A stretch of DNA of 64,000 bases from Zancudomyces culisetae. Taxonomy: Eukaryota; Kickxellomycota; Harpellomycetes; Harpellales; Legeriomycetaceae. This document shows positions 32,510 to 43,641 of the stretch, piece by piece. Where the stretch lies: the NCBI GenBank assembly GCA_001969505.1, contig LSSK01000028.1, forward strand, positions 1 to 64,000. Reading direction: 5' to 3'. Below the pieces are notes generated by a model that saw only the letters and a program-made list of their open reading frames with translations, ran no database searches and was not told where the DNA came from. The stretch's first letter is position 1, and each line of letters opens with the position of its first letter. A program made the translations under genes and the position numbers.

Positions 32510-34022
32510 TTATTCATCTGACGAATACCATCGATTTAGTATTTCTATCCAATCGTTTACAACTGCTTCGTCGGGATGTGTTAAAACATACTCTTTCTCT
32601 TTGCCCTTGTATTGCACTTTAATTCGGATTTTCTTTCGGTTATTTTTTTCTTGCGCAGTTATATTTTGTATATTCTTCCGATCAATGATTCTGATTGGTT
32701 GGTATACAGTTCCATCCAGATACCATGATAATGTATTGCTGCGAAGCGTGAAGTATCTCATATTCCATTTAATTAGATTTGCCTTTTTGTACAAATACCC
32801 ACTTTTTAATTCCCGTTCACTGTTCAACCGTTGTAATACCTTTGTTAGCTCCTTTTTGTCATCCTCTTTCTTCTTGTCTTTGTCACCTCCTTCCTTTTCA
32901 CCTTCACTCGCCTCCTCCCCTTCCCCTTCATCATCATCTTCACTCTCGCTTTCGCTTTGATCTTTTTCTTTTCTGTTGCTCTTTACGTCTACTCTCTCTT
33001 CACAGATCCCCATCTCTTTCCCGATTGCCTCCACACCCCCTTGCTTATCATTACATCCACCAACCTGCTCGTCCTCACTGTTGTGCTCTTCATAGGATTG
33101 AAGCGTGCTAACTGTTATGTTTACTTTTGCTGCTTGTATCTTTTTTTTGGTTTCTCCAAGCCCAGCACATTCCAGTTGCTTTATTGCTGTGTCTCTACAC
33201 TCCCTTATCACTTTAATCCACGTTTCGATCCCTTTTTCACTATCGCTCCTGAAAAGCTGTATTTTTTTGTCTTCACTTACTACTGCTAGTAGACATTTGT
33301 ATTTGCTACTTTCTACCCGCGCTACTTGTCTAATATTCTCTGCCTTTATCAATTTTTTAATTTTATATTCCTATAAAGCCCGATTGTAGCAGCGATAACG
33401 TTTATTAGTGACAACGCTTCTATATGTGTGACTTTTCATTTATGTCCATTTGTATACTATGTATAGGTAAACCTACCTCATTTGAATTATAAATCATCAA
33501 GCTTTGTGGCCGAAGAACAACCCAATTTTTCTTCCAGTTCTTCTATTTTTATTTCCATATAAGGGTGACCGTTAAATACCCTTCCAAAAGTGACCATGCG
33601 AACTCACCAAAAATAATAATAATCAATAATGCCTATATTTCCACGCATTACCTTGCTTTTTCGCAGCAAGTATCCATTATGAAGCACTTTCCCCTTGTCT
33701 AATTCCATATCTACTCTCTTCTCCAGCATTTCCCTTCTTCTTTGTTCATCCGCCATCTCTTGCATCCCTGCTACTATTTTGATTATTTAATTCGCATCCA
33801 GATACCCATTTCTTGTTAGTATATACACTTTTGTAGTAAATCCAAGTTTTTTTTTTGAGGAATGCTATCAATCAAATTACCTTTACCGTGTACCGTTCCC
33901 CCCATAGCTCCATGCCTCTCTTTGTTTTCGACTTCTATTATCACTTTGTTTAGACTTTCGTCCACAATTTCGAACTCTTTGTACTTCATGCCGTCTACTA
34001 CATTTATTTTTACATGTGTAAT
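32510..34022 (-). CDS. Tandem PH-domain protein with a C2-like N-terminal part, multi-exon
   Basis: Exons read on the - strand: 33881-34022 (first coding part uncertain), 33652-33767, 33477-33542 and 32510-33370. All boundaries are GT-AG and in phase. The two middle exons and the start of the last assemble a first PH domain: LHNGYLLRKSK, then KNWKKNWVVLRPQSLMIY, then KLIKAENIRQVARV and FRSDSEKGIETWIKVI. A charged Asp/Glu/Ser/Lys linker follows. A second PH domain sits at the C-terminus (SGYLYKKANLIKWNMRYFTL to NDWIEILNRWY). The 33881-34022 exon (KYKEFEIVDESLNKVIIEV) resembles the second half of a C2 domain, so further exons probably lie upstream of 34022. An in-frame ATG at 33989 would give a 383-residue minimum protein. 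The tandem PH layout recalls yeast Opy1, a phosphoinositide-binding protein; membrane lipid binding is likely, the specific role unknown. Confidence 0.7.
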
Positions 34023-35743
34023 CTAACCTCAGAGATTATCTATATATATGTGTCTTTTGGTTTCATTTATTTATTGAGTTTCACAGGTATTTTCGGTGTA
34101 TTTTATCCATTGTAATCTAGCATTCAATAATTCTGTTTCTGAAATTAATCACTGTTTTTTGTTTACTAATAACAGTCGCTCAAGGTTTTCCATATTTCCC
34201 CTTTTGATAGGAAAGTACATGGTTTCGCCAACCAATCTATTCCCATCCGTTCCGCCAATAATTTAACTCTGGCTGTTATGTTCTAATTCGACACCATTGT
34301 TCCTTACTTTTTGTGTTAATTTTTCTCGTCACGTTATCGCTGATTCTTAAAATTACGTTTTTGTTAAATTTGCGGGTAAGCGGAAATTGTACTACATAAT
34401 ATACGAGCAAGAGTTTTCGGGAACTATGTCACACACAAAGACTATCAGCACATCTTACTGTTATTGCCTTTTTTTTTGAGGAGAAAACTATCTATTTCAA
34501 ATTTTGGAGAAATTTAAATAAGCAACGTGTGAACCTCACAACTCTTCAACCCAACTTGGTTTTATTCTCATATCTGTATACATTATGCGGAAAGGGTCTT
34601 TTAGGTTTCACTCCCTATGTCGCATCGTAACCCTTCTCTTTTTCTCACTTCTTTTCCCCTTCCACACCAAAAATAAAAGAAAGATAAAGGCACAGGGAAT
34701 ACACACTCATTGTACACTTTTTTTTACAAAACCACTCTTCACTTGAAGATGAGGGAGTGGGAGGCGTGGTGGGATGATGCGTGTACTGAAGGCTACAACA
34801 TTTGTTGTGGGTATGTAAAGTTATTTTTTGTTCTAACAATACGTAGTTTTATGCTTATCCAATTCTAAAAAATAAAAATACCACACAATTTCATTCCGGA
34901 CTCTTGGCTTATCCGCACCTTATGGCACCCAACGGTCCTCACAGTAGGAAAGTATGGATATAGGATACATCAACCTTCCACAGTGGTTCTATCGTTTTTC
35001 TCTCTCAAAAAAACTTTTGCTTTGGGAAAACAGTTGCTCAAAGTTGGACAGTTACGACTAAAATCTGCAAAAGTGCAACAAAAATTTTATCCAGCTTTGA
35101 TCGGTGACCAAGAATGTGTATCCTAATCAAAGTCTTCTTAGAATCACTTTTCTTGCTAACCATAAAAGCCAACCCAGAATAATAAAGGAATGACCTCCTT
35201 TTATGCTTGGAAGCTAGCTAGTCACAACACATGCCTACCGCCACATACCCGAGGCAAAGATACAAAAACGCATCTTGTTCATGTCAGCCTTTATCTAATG
35301 ATAATAACCTCTACAAAACACACAACTTATTCTTTTTTTGATTTCATTTGTTCATTGTTTACTGGCAGCTACTCAATTTGCAATTAATTATTTTTGCAGC
35401 ATAACTGGGACATTGAATATTACACACTAGTCCATACTAAAACCAATAAAAGAAAGCTGGTCTCAATTTGGATAGGTAGGTGGATGAGGGGGTGAGATGT
35501 GGAGTCAGTATACTTTTTTAATTGAAACTTATCTAGACATTCTGGCCAATTTTGCCCCTTCACCTTGGCAGATTGGTTTACGATTCATTTAAAAACATGC
35601 TTAATTAGATGGTATGTATTTCGCTTTCCGAATGTTTTTTTTTTCGCTTTAAAGCACATATTGCCATAGCATATCCTGCTTAATAACAGCTCTTATACTA
35701 TATTGAATAATTATTCTTAATAGGTACCATATAAAGATACATA
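34023..35743. other. Spacer, probably including missing 5' exons of the PH gene
   Basis: On the - strand, coding-like segments near 34110-34250 follow possible splice sites and may supply the first half of the C2-like domain, but I could not join them in phase. The part nearer 35743 should contain the ESS1 promoter. No RNA gene or repeat was seen. Confidence 0.4.
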
Positions 35744-36321
35744 ATGGTAAGTAAAAAAAAAACTAAACATTTTGTTTCTCAAAATAAACCCTAAGATTAC
35801 AACTATAGAGCAGTGAAAAAAACAGAACCGCTCTGCCACCCAATTGGGAAGTGAGAATGTCGAAGAGCAGAAACATGCCGTATTATTTCAACCCTTTGAC
35901 TAAAGAAAGTAGATGGGATCCACCCACCGGCTCGGATGCGATTAACAGTAGCCACAAATACTCAGCGCACACCAATAGTAATTCCGGAAAAGTCAGAGTC
36001 AGCCATATACTAGTCAAGCATAGGGATAGCCGTAGGCCAAGCTCATGGAGACAGGAAACTATCACCAGATCCAAGGACGAGGCTCTTGAAATTATAAACG
36101 ACTACAGAAAACAGATTGAGGGCGGAGAAGTCACATTTGAAGAAATCGCCAAAAACTATTCTGATTGCACCTCTGCCAAGCGCGGTGGGGATCTTGGGTA
36201 TTTTGGTAGAGGTCAGATGCAGCCAGCTTTTGAGGAAGCTTCATTTTCTTTGAGCGATGGCGAGCTTAGTGAGGCTATCGTTACTGACAGCGGGATTCAT
36301 CTGATTTATAAAACTGCTTAG
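35744..36321 (+). CDS. ESS1: Peptidyl-prolyl isomerase Ess1/Pin1 with an ATG-only first coding exon
   Basis: Exons are 35744-35746 (just ATG) and 35809-36321, giving 171 residues; yeast Ess1 has 170. The ATG is followed directly by GTAAGT, and the 62 bp intron ends in CTATAG. Translation then continues [17 protein letters not shown], which restores the complete WW domain (W14 and W37). Without this splice the WW domain would lack its first Trp. The parvulin domain follows from about residue 62, with basic-patch residues after [10 protein letters not shown], catalytic-region C120 in [20 protein letters not shown], and [13 protein letters not shown]. It isomerises phospho-Ser/Thr-Pro bonds, chiefly in the RNA polymerase II C-terminal domain, in the nucleus. 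Identification is certain; the ATG-only exon is a prediction from frame and homology. Confidence 0.93.
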
Positions 36322-36776
36322 TTCTAGTCTCTCGCTTTTTGTGTACTTCTTCATAATATGTTTGTTTGTTTGTTTTTGCCTACTCCTAGGGCAGATAAAT
36401 AAATGTTTTAATTAGACAGTGTTTTTTATACTGTAGCTCACTGTATAGATCGTTGACTGCCCTGAGCTTCTTGTGGTCTCTTCCCTGTGATGTGTGAAGT
36501 GAAATGACTAATCATGTGATTATTTTGAAATGGCTCAAAGTGTGGTTCTATATATCTAAGAAAAATGATTCTATTAGCTAATGGGAAAAAAAAATTTTTT
36601 TCATCTGATTCATGGTGGATAAACTGAAGAAAAAAAGGACACTATAGTCTGAAATCGGATATACTTTGGAAAGTCGCATTGATCGAGTATTCCTCATTCT
36701 TTGTACATAGTAAAGTTTTCAATATTTGCTTTCAGCTTATAGTGAAGACAGATGCAAGTGTAAATTAAACACAAAA
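36322..36776. other. Short spacer between ESS1 and the neuroguidin gene
   Basis: It contains a T-rich stretch with (GTTT)n after the ESS1 stop (about 36358-36377), an A/T palindrome-like AAAAAAAAATTTTTTT near 36585-36601, and the leader of the next gene. No gene is seen. Confidence 0.5.
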
Positions 36777-37841
36777 ATGTCACAAACAATCAGTACACAA
36801 GAGAAATGCATAACCAGGTTTAATACAATTAAGGCTCAGGGAGAAGAGCTAAAAAAAGCTTTATTCAAGCTTAAGGAACGGCTTGGGCAAGATAACCTGG
36901 AGGTAGAGGACGGGATCAGCTTGTTGAATGTTAAAATATATACTATGCTGGAGTATGTGGCACAACTAGGACTGTTCTCCCTTCTCAAAGTTGGTGGAAA
37001 GGAAGTAAAACAAGAGGTTATTGAGGATCTAATTGAAAATAGAATAGTTCTAGAAAAGATCCGGCCAATTGAACAGAAACTTCGATACCAAATGGATAGG
37101 CTGATCAGAGCTGCAATCAACAAGGAAGAAGAACACGGCGAAAGGAAAACACAAGAAGAAAAGATAAAAGCTAATCCAAACGCACCAAGCGAGGAAGACG
37201 ACGATGACGACGAGAAAAACGAACTTAATTACAAACCCAAATTGGGCAATTTAGTTTCATCTTCAACCAAGGATACGGGTAAAGTAGCTAGACCGGGTCG
37301 AGAGGACGTTGAAAAGGGCAAATATTACCAGCCTCCTAAGCTCATTCCTACAAAATACGAAGAACAAAAAGGAAAGAAACAGCGCCACAAGGAGGTATCT
37401 TCACGAGTAATTTCCGAACTTTTGGAAGATGAGTACTACTCAAAACTCCCTGAGACTACAACCTCAGCAGGAACTGCAAACACCATTGGTGTAGCAACAT
37501 CCGCCAAGGCTGAACATCATCGCAAGGAGCTCGTAAATTATGAAGAGGATTACTTGATTCGTATGACTGTAAATAAAAAGGACAAAAAAATGCTTAAGCA
37601 GGGCTATAAGCGACTTGATGATGAATTTAAGGACTTGAATTCCGATTTTGTCGCTCTCCGCGGTGAAAATAGGCTTGATCAAGCATACTCCCAATATAAA
37701 AAACGGAAACACGATCCCATCGCAAGCCGTACAGACTTTTTGAAATCACCTAGAAAGTCAAAATCCAGCAAACTATCCCTAGATAATCCCTCTAAGAAAG
37801 CTTTAAAGAAATCCAAGTTTTCTGTTAGGGCCAAGAAATGA
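36777..37841 (+). CDS. LCP5: Neuroguidin/Lcp5 (Sas10/Utp3/C1D family), ribosome biogenesis
   Basis: The first ATG in frame (36777) gives 354 residues. The frame is open 17 codons upstream, but without an ATG. Residues about 30-130 fit the Sas10/Utp3/C1D domain: GISLLNVKIYTMLEYVAQLG, then IENRIVLEKIRPIEQKLRYQMDRL. An acidic run (EEDDDDDE) and the NELNYKPKLGNL block follow. YQPPKLIPTKYEEQ and SSRVISELLEDEYYSKLPE are characteristic of neuroguidin/Lcp5. The C-terminus is Lys/Ser-rich, as in nucleolar proteins. Yeast Lcp5 is part of the small-subunit processome needed for 18S rRNA processing. The gene is intronless and lies 455 bp after ESS1 on the same strand. Confidence 0.92.
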   Translation: MSQTISTQEKCITRFNTIKAQGEELKKALFKLKERLGQDNLEVEDGISLLNVKIYTMLEYVAQLGLFSLLKVGGKEVKQEVIEDLIENRIVLEKIRPIEQKLRYQMDRLIRAAINKEEEHGERKTQEEKIKANPNAPSEEDDDDDEKNELNYKPKLGNLVSSSTKDTGKVARPGREDVEKGKYYQPPKLIPTKYEEQKGKKQRHKEVSSRVISELLEDEYYSKLPETTTSAGTANTIGVATSAKAEHHRKELVNYEEDYLIRMTVNKKDKKMLKQGYKRLDDEFKDLNSDFVALRGENRLDQAYSQYKKRKHDPIASRTDFLKSPRKSKSSKLSLDNPSKKALKKSKFSVRAKK

Positions 37842-38761
37842 CCGATAAAAATTAATTTTTGTCTACTAATTTATTTATTTTTGGAAATAGCTAATTTTTG
37901 CTCCCGGCTGGTAAGCCTTAGGTTTTAGAGCTAGTGGTTATGTATAAAGTGATATTTTTCTTATTATTTGGTGTATTTACCCACCTCGCGTTTGCTGGTA
38001 TATTTGGTTGGGATTGTTGCGACTTCGTGATATTTGCTGTGCCAAAGTGTATTATATATAATTACAACTACTACCACAACCGCTACACAAGCTAAAGCAT
38101 AATATTTTCATTCATAATGAACAAAAAAAGCCTAACTCATGTAGCATTACATATACTGAAGGCGGGGGGGGGGGGGGGGGGGNNNNNNNNNNNNNNNNNN
38201 NNNNNNNNNNNNNNNNNNNNNNNNNNNNNNNNNNNNNNNNNNNNNNNNNNNNNNNNNNNNNNNNNNNNNNNNNNNNNNNNNNNNNNNNNNNNNNNNNNNN
38301 NNNNNNNNNNNNNNNNNNNNNNNNNNNNNNNNNNNNNNNNNNNNNNNNNNNNNNNNNNNNNNNNNNNNNNNNNNNNNNNNNNNNNNNNNNNNNNNNNNNN
38401 NNNNNNNNNNNNNNNNNNNNNNNNNNNNNNNNNNNNNNNNNNNNNNNNNNNNNNNNNNNNNNNNNNNNNNNNNNNNNNNNNNNNNNNNNNNNNNNNNNNN
38501 NNNNNNNNNNNNNNNNNNNNNNNNNNNNNNNNNNNNNNNNNNNNNNNNNNNNNNNNNNNNNNNNNNNNNNNNNNNNNNNNNNNNNNNNNNNNNNNNNNNN
38601 NNNNNNNNNNNNNNNNNNNNNNNNNNNNNNNNNNNNNNNNNNNNNNNNNNNNNNNNNNNNNNNNNNNNNNNNNNNNNNNNNNNNNNNNNNNNNNNNNNNN
38701 NNNNNNNNNNNNNNNNNNNNNNNNNNNNNNNNNNNNNNNNNNNNNNNNNNNNNNNNNNNNN

Positions 38762-38792
<31 letters not shown>

Positions 38793-39724
38793 CTGTGTGG
38801 TAACTCAGCTAACACATAATATAGAGATGCTTCTTTTACTCACTTATTAGTTGGATTTTCTGGAGATATCCAATAATATAGTCCTACTTTTTGATTCTAC
38901 CAATTAGCCTAATTTTGTGGTTATATCTCTATAAATTTCCACCCTAACTCTACTGCTAGATGCGTCTATTACCTTTACCAAACGTCGAGACTTCTCAAAA
39001 AAAAACACACATAAGACCATTAGTGCTGATTAAATGCACATATGTGTTGTGGACTTGCAAATAAGATAATGGCCTCATCCTTTTTTTCCTACTCTACTAG
39101 ATCTTGAATGCAATTTGTCACAAAACTGACTTTTTAATGCTTATGATTCTAGAACTGTGTTGAGAGACAGAGAATGAACAATAATTATTAGAACTATAAT
39201 TAGTGGTGGTATATTAATTAGAATTTTTGAAAAGCCCTAGATCTAGGTTAATATTTGACAGCAAATGATTTATTGGGAATTTTTAATAACGCTTTACAAT
39301 AACAGACCCCCGCTGCAGGTAAATGTTTCTTTTTCAACCTAGTCTTTCGTTCATAAATGCACAACATTTGTACTAGTTCTGATTATACCCCTCCCTGCAA
39401 ATACCAAAAAAGCTAGACTTAACTAATATCATCCTTTTCTTCCACCACAAAAAAAACGAAAAGTGTTCCCAAAGATCTTATAACTCCTTTCTTATACTAC
39501 TCCGACATTAGTGTTTTTTTTCCATACACTAAACTGCTAAACAAATATGATTGTTATAGACCAGCCTGTAAAGTACTTAATATAAACTGTATTAAAGGTA
39601 AAAATACAGTGATATGTGTTAAAGGTTATAACGACAACATTACGGTTTCTTTTTTTTTAAAAAAATTTCTCCATACGATAGACTATACCTATTTAGTTTT
39701 AAAGTGTAAATATTATTGATATAG
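37842..39724. other. Spacer interrupted by an assembly gap
   Basis: No gene is seen on either side of the gap. The sequence after the gap is AT-rich with scattered T-runs and leads to the first short exon of the syntaxin gene. Content hidden in the gap cannot be judged. Confidence 0.5.
38183..38761. other. Assembly gap (N) flanked by poly-G
   Basis: The gap is 579 N. It is preceded by a run of 19 G (38164-38182) and followed by 30 G (38762-38791). Open frames spanning it, read as poly-Gly or poly-Pro, are artefacts. Confidence 0.98.
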
Positions 39725-41322
39725 ATGGTCAGAGATAGATTCAATGAACTAATGGTAAGTAATGAATATATTAGCAAGTGTCCTAAGCTTATAAACGCTA
39801 CAAAACAAACATTCACATAGTAACAAAAAGAATGCTAAAAAAAAGCACGTTCTTGCAAGCTTTCAATATATATATAAACATATATGCATAATACTTAATC
39901 TAAATAGGCCGCAATAAACCTGGGAAATGTTTCAGACGATCAAACGACTCAGCATACGCCCCCCATACCAGTGAGAAATGAAAAACTTGATACTTTTTTT
40001 TATGATGTAAGTCTCAACAATACTTATGTATGCTGGTATCTAGCTATATCCGCCTTCCACCCAATGTAATACTAGAATGTGTAATATAAACACAACCGTA
40101 TTTGTACCCTTAGGCTGCGGAAATAGAATCTTCTATTGAAAACCTATATGAAAATATCCAGCGCGTCCAGGTTTTACAAAATAAGTACCTGACATCTATA
40201 GATGCAGATACAATGTCTTATATACAAGAGTTGACAGAAAAGGCAATTGACGAGACAAACGAAAGGATTAGAGTGACTAGACTTATGATAAAAGGTTAAA
40301 TTCTATAGTTGATATGCTGATTGATACGTAGTATGTTTTATTTATTTTGTTTTTCCTTATAAAATAGGAATGGAGCATTTTATAAACAACTTGAAATGTG
40401 CAGCAGGTGATGAAGCAATGATGCGAGGTCGACATATGATACTAGTGAAAAAGTTTTCAGAAGTAGTCGTGCATTATAGAGCTGTTCAGCGTGAATCGCA
40501 AATGAAATATAGCTTAAAACTTGAGAAGCAAATCAAAACAGGTGGGTTAATTGCCGTTTTATATATGTATGTATCTATATAGGCGTTGGATAATAAAAGT
40601 AATGGTAAATAATAATAATGTAAGGTTAAAAAATAAAACAAATAGTTAAGCCCAATGCTAGCCAAAAGGAAATAGAAAAAATCATAGAAAGTGGTGGCGA
40701 CTCGGGTGTTGATTTATCTCATATCTTAAACACTCTCGAGAATAAAAAAATGAAGTCTAAGAGCATTTTTCGAGAGGTAGAGATAAGGAATCGGGACATT
40801 AGAAAAATAGAAAAAACTATAAAAGTAAGCATTTTAACCAATATCTACACAAAAAATCGACTCAACTTGTCATCACATACATTGTTTAATATGGAAAAAA
40901 CATTAATTATTAGGAGTTAAATGCCCTGTTTATTGAGATGGATACACTTGTAAACAAGCAGCAACGAGTACTAGATAATATCGAAATAGCTGTCAACAAC
41001 GCCAAAGATTATACTGAAGGCTCGGGGGGTCTGTTGGAGTCGGCCATGCAATACCAAGGAAACTCAAAAACTGTAACCACCAATTTGCTATCAATGTTTA
41101 TCTCTATCACATTCAAAAAAAAGTTATGCTGAACCCAGCACAACATATATATGTACATGTATATATATACTCGAGCCGAATCTTTAACCTTCCCACTAAC
41201 GCGTGTAAAAATAGAAAAAAGTTTATTTTATATTGTTTATCCTCGCCCTGCTTATAATATGTGTTGTGGCAATGGTTGAGTTTTTAACGAGACCATCTAT
41301 CAAGTATGTGATTTTTATTTAG
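39725..41322 (+). CDS. SSO1: Plasma-membrane syntaxin (Sso1-type t-SNARE), seven exons
   Basis: Exons are 39725-39754, 39908-40006, 40114-40294, 40368-40541, 40646-40824, 40914-41072 and 41215-41322, giving 309 residues. All introns are GT-AG, all phases agree, and the total is a multiple of three. The protein starts MVRDRFNEL. Helices of the Habc domain follow (about 38-150), with FFYDAAEIESSIENLYENI and TNERIRVTRLMI. The SNARE motif lies at about 200-262, with the central ionic-layer Gln at Q237 in LVNKQQRVLDNIEIAV. A C-terminal membrane anchor (about 277-296, VYFILFILALLIICVVAMV) comes from the last exon. It should be the Qa-SNARE for exocytosis and partner of Sec1, which is encoded 3.7 kb downstream. 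Exon 1 encodes only ten residues. Confidence 0.93.
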
Positions 41323-41903
41323 TATTCTTATTGAAAAAATTGATATAAAAACTAACATGTTTCTCATCACTACAAATCATAGGCTCGGATAACCATCACA
41401 AGCTTTGAGCAATAGATGCCAAAAAAAACTAACCACATGCTCTGCTCACTCAATTTTTTTGTTCATTTTTGCACTTTTCCTTTTGCTTTGAAGAGTTTTG
41501 TAGTATATAGTATACCTTTAAGAGGGATTTTTTTTTGTTCTAAACCTATTTTTGATAATGTACTCTTGCTGCGGAAGATGAAAAGTTGGAAAAAATCGCA
41601 TCCTATAAAATCTGTGCTTTTATTTTTGGACTGCATATAAGCTACAGAAATGGAAATAAATAAATTGGTTTAGTGAAATCAGGCTTCTACATCCAATTTT
41701 TCAGTTTTTCAGTTTTTCAGTTTTTCAGTTTTTCAGCTTTCAAAAAATCCACTCAGTTAAATATATATAAAACAGAACGTTGTTTCAATCGGTTATAAAA
41801 AGTCAATAAGCTCTTGTTGGGACAGTGGTTGTATTATAAATTGAGATTTCTCAAACATATTACACGGATTTGTGTATAGGGGCAAGTGACAGACAGCATA
41901 ACA
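41323..41903. other. Spacer between syntaxin and RAD52
   Basis: It holds the syntaxin 3' region, an 8-bp tandem repeat (listed separately) and the RAD52 leader. No further gene is seen. Confidence 0.5.
41697..41744. repeat. 8-bp tandem repeat (TTTTTCAG), six copies
   Basis: There are six perfect copies of TTTTTCAG. Each unit resembles a strong splice acceptor. The array ends 160 bases before the RAD52 start codon, so it lies in the promoter or 5' leader. Confidence 0.95.
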
Positions 41904-43641
41904 ATGGAGCAGACCACTTTCAAGGGCTCGTCTTCGGAAATCCATAACACGCCTTTTAATAAAAAAGAAGCACAAGAAAAAGCACGTGTTCTAAAAAAAA
42001 AGATTCCACCGGAATTGATCAGCTATCGAAAAGGCGCGGGCGGAGGTAAATTGAATTACGGTTTTATGATATTGGAAAAGATATACACAACAAACGAGAT
42101 AAATTCAAAGGAGCCAGTAGAACGTAAACTTGAAAATGGAACTAGATAAAAATATGTTTCATTTGATTCAAATGTAATCTAACAAGAATGAACACACATT
42201 TAATAGCTAGACTCGCATATTTGGAGGGATGGCGAGCTATCAGTATAGCGAATGAGGTTTTTGGATTTAACGGTTGGTCCTCTACGATCCAGAATATTAC
42301 AGTAGACTATGTAAGCAGTTAAGACTAGATATGAAACTCGATCTTTTACTAATAGCTTAAACTACAATTTAAATAGATGGATGTTGCAAACGATGGAAGA
42401 GTTTCTTTGGGTTTATCGAGTGTCGTTAGAGTGACACTAAAGGATGGGACACAGCATGAAGTATGTACCAATCGATTAAAACACTGTTTCTTTAGCAATA
42501 ATGGATTCATTTATTAATTGCATTATGCATTCATCAAACTAAAACTTAAACTGTGTGGGAACAAACAGGATGTAGGGTATGGAACCATTGAAAATGCTAA
42601 ATCAAAGGCTATGGCTTTTGAGAAGGTACTAAAAACGCAACATTTCTCTGTTAATATTCATGTCAAGCTATTAAATAATGATGAAAAAAAAAAGATAGGT
42701 ATGTTTTCCATAAATCATTTTTATAAATTCAACATAGGCCAGGAAAGAGGCAGCGACTGATGGGCTTAAACGGGCACTTAGGATGTTTGGAGATGTGTTG
42801 GGAAACTGTTTGTATAATAGAAACTTTGTGGGAAAAGTGGGTAAATATCAGAGACGCCCGCTAATTGAAGAATACACTGAAGATGATTTTTATCGGTATG
42901 TCTCAGCTGAAAAGCCTCAATCCCCGGAAAATAGAAAACAGGTTATAAAGCAGCCGCGATTGGACTATAAAGATGATGTTAGTGACAGAGAAAAAGTGTA
43001 TAGTGCGCGAAAACCCACTACCGAGGTTACGCATGGTAATTTTTCGTTTTGAGATTTTTCTTACTACCACTTGGTTCTTAGCACCTTTATTGTTCAGCGT
43101 AACAGCTTTTTAATACTATGAATTTGTAGCCGAAAACCAACTCGACAGATTATTGAGCCAAGATGATTTTGAGTGGGAAAATACTTTAGATGAGATCATA
43201 GGTGTGATTGAGTACGATCAGCCTACCCCTAGAAGTACTGCCAACCCGTCTGGCCCCTTTGGTAATCCTCAGACAACTATATTCAATAACAGCGCGTCGC
43301 TTTCTGAGTCTACTCCTAGCCAACCTGTGTTTATAAAATCCGAAGCGAATTCACACGCAAAAGCCTCATTTAAAGATTCGTTTATAGGAAGACCTGCAAC
43401 TGGTGGCGAACCTCATCAAATGTATGTTTTGGAGTCTACTTATTGATCGAGAAAAAATCTTTTGACTCATTTATTTTTTTAAGAATACTATTTGTTCATA
43501 TAATACCTATTACTTGTGTTTATTTATAGGGCTGAAGGTAATACTGGCAGCAACTATGAGACTGGCGGCAAGAATAGTGGTGGTGGTTTTGGAAATTCCA
43601 ACTCTTCTGGGTTTGTGCTCGCTTCAAAAATTCATAAATAA
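41904..43641 (+). CDS. RAD52: DNA recombination protein Rad52, seven exons
   Basis: Exons are 41904-42045, 42207-42310, 42377-42460, 42569-42625, 42738-43035, 43130-43421 and 43530-43641, giving 362 residues. All are GT-AG with consistent phase. The N-terminal ring-forming, single-strand-annealing domain is spread over exons 1-5: KKKIPPELISYRKGAGG, then LEGWRAISIANEVFGFNGWS, IQNITVDY, GRVSLGLSSVVRVTLKDGT, DVGYGTIENAKSKAMAFEK and DGLKRALRMFGDVLGNCLYN. The C-terminal half (about 190-362) is Ser/Pro/Gly-rich and disordered, and ends GFVLASKIHK, near the conserved aromatic/Ser end of fungal Rad52. It should load Rad51 on RPA-coated DNA and anneal strands. The start is the first ATG in frame. The last exon's stop is the first in frame; later exons cannot be fully excluded. 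Confidence 0.93.

Noticed and set aside
38117-38815. Open frames on both strands across the first gap, read as poly-Gly/poly-Pro proteins
   Set aside because: They consist of N and homopolymer G and have no information content.
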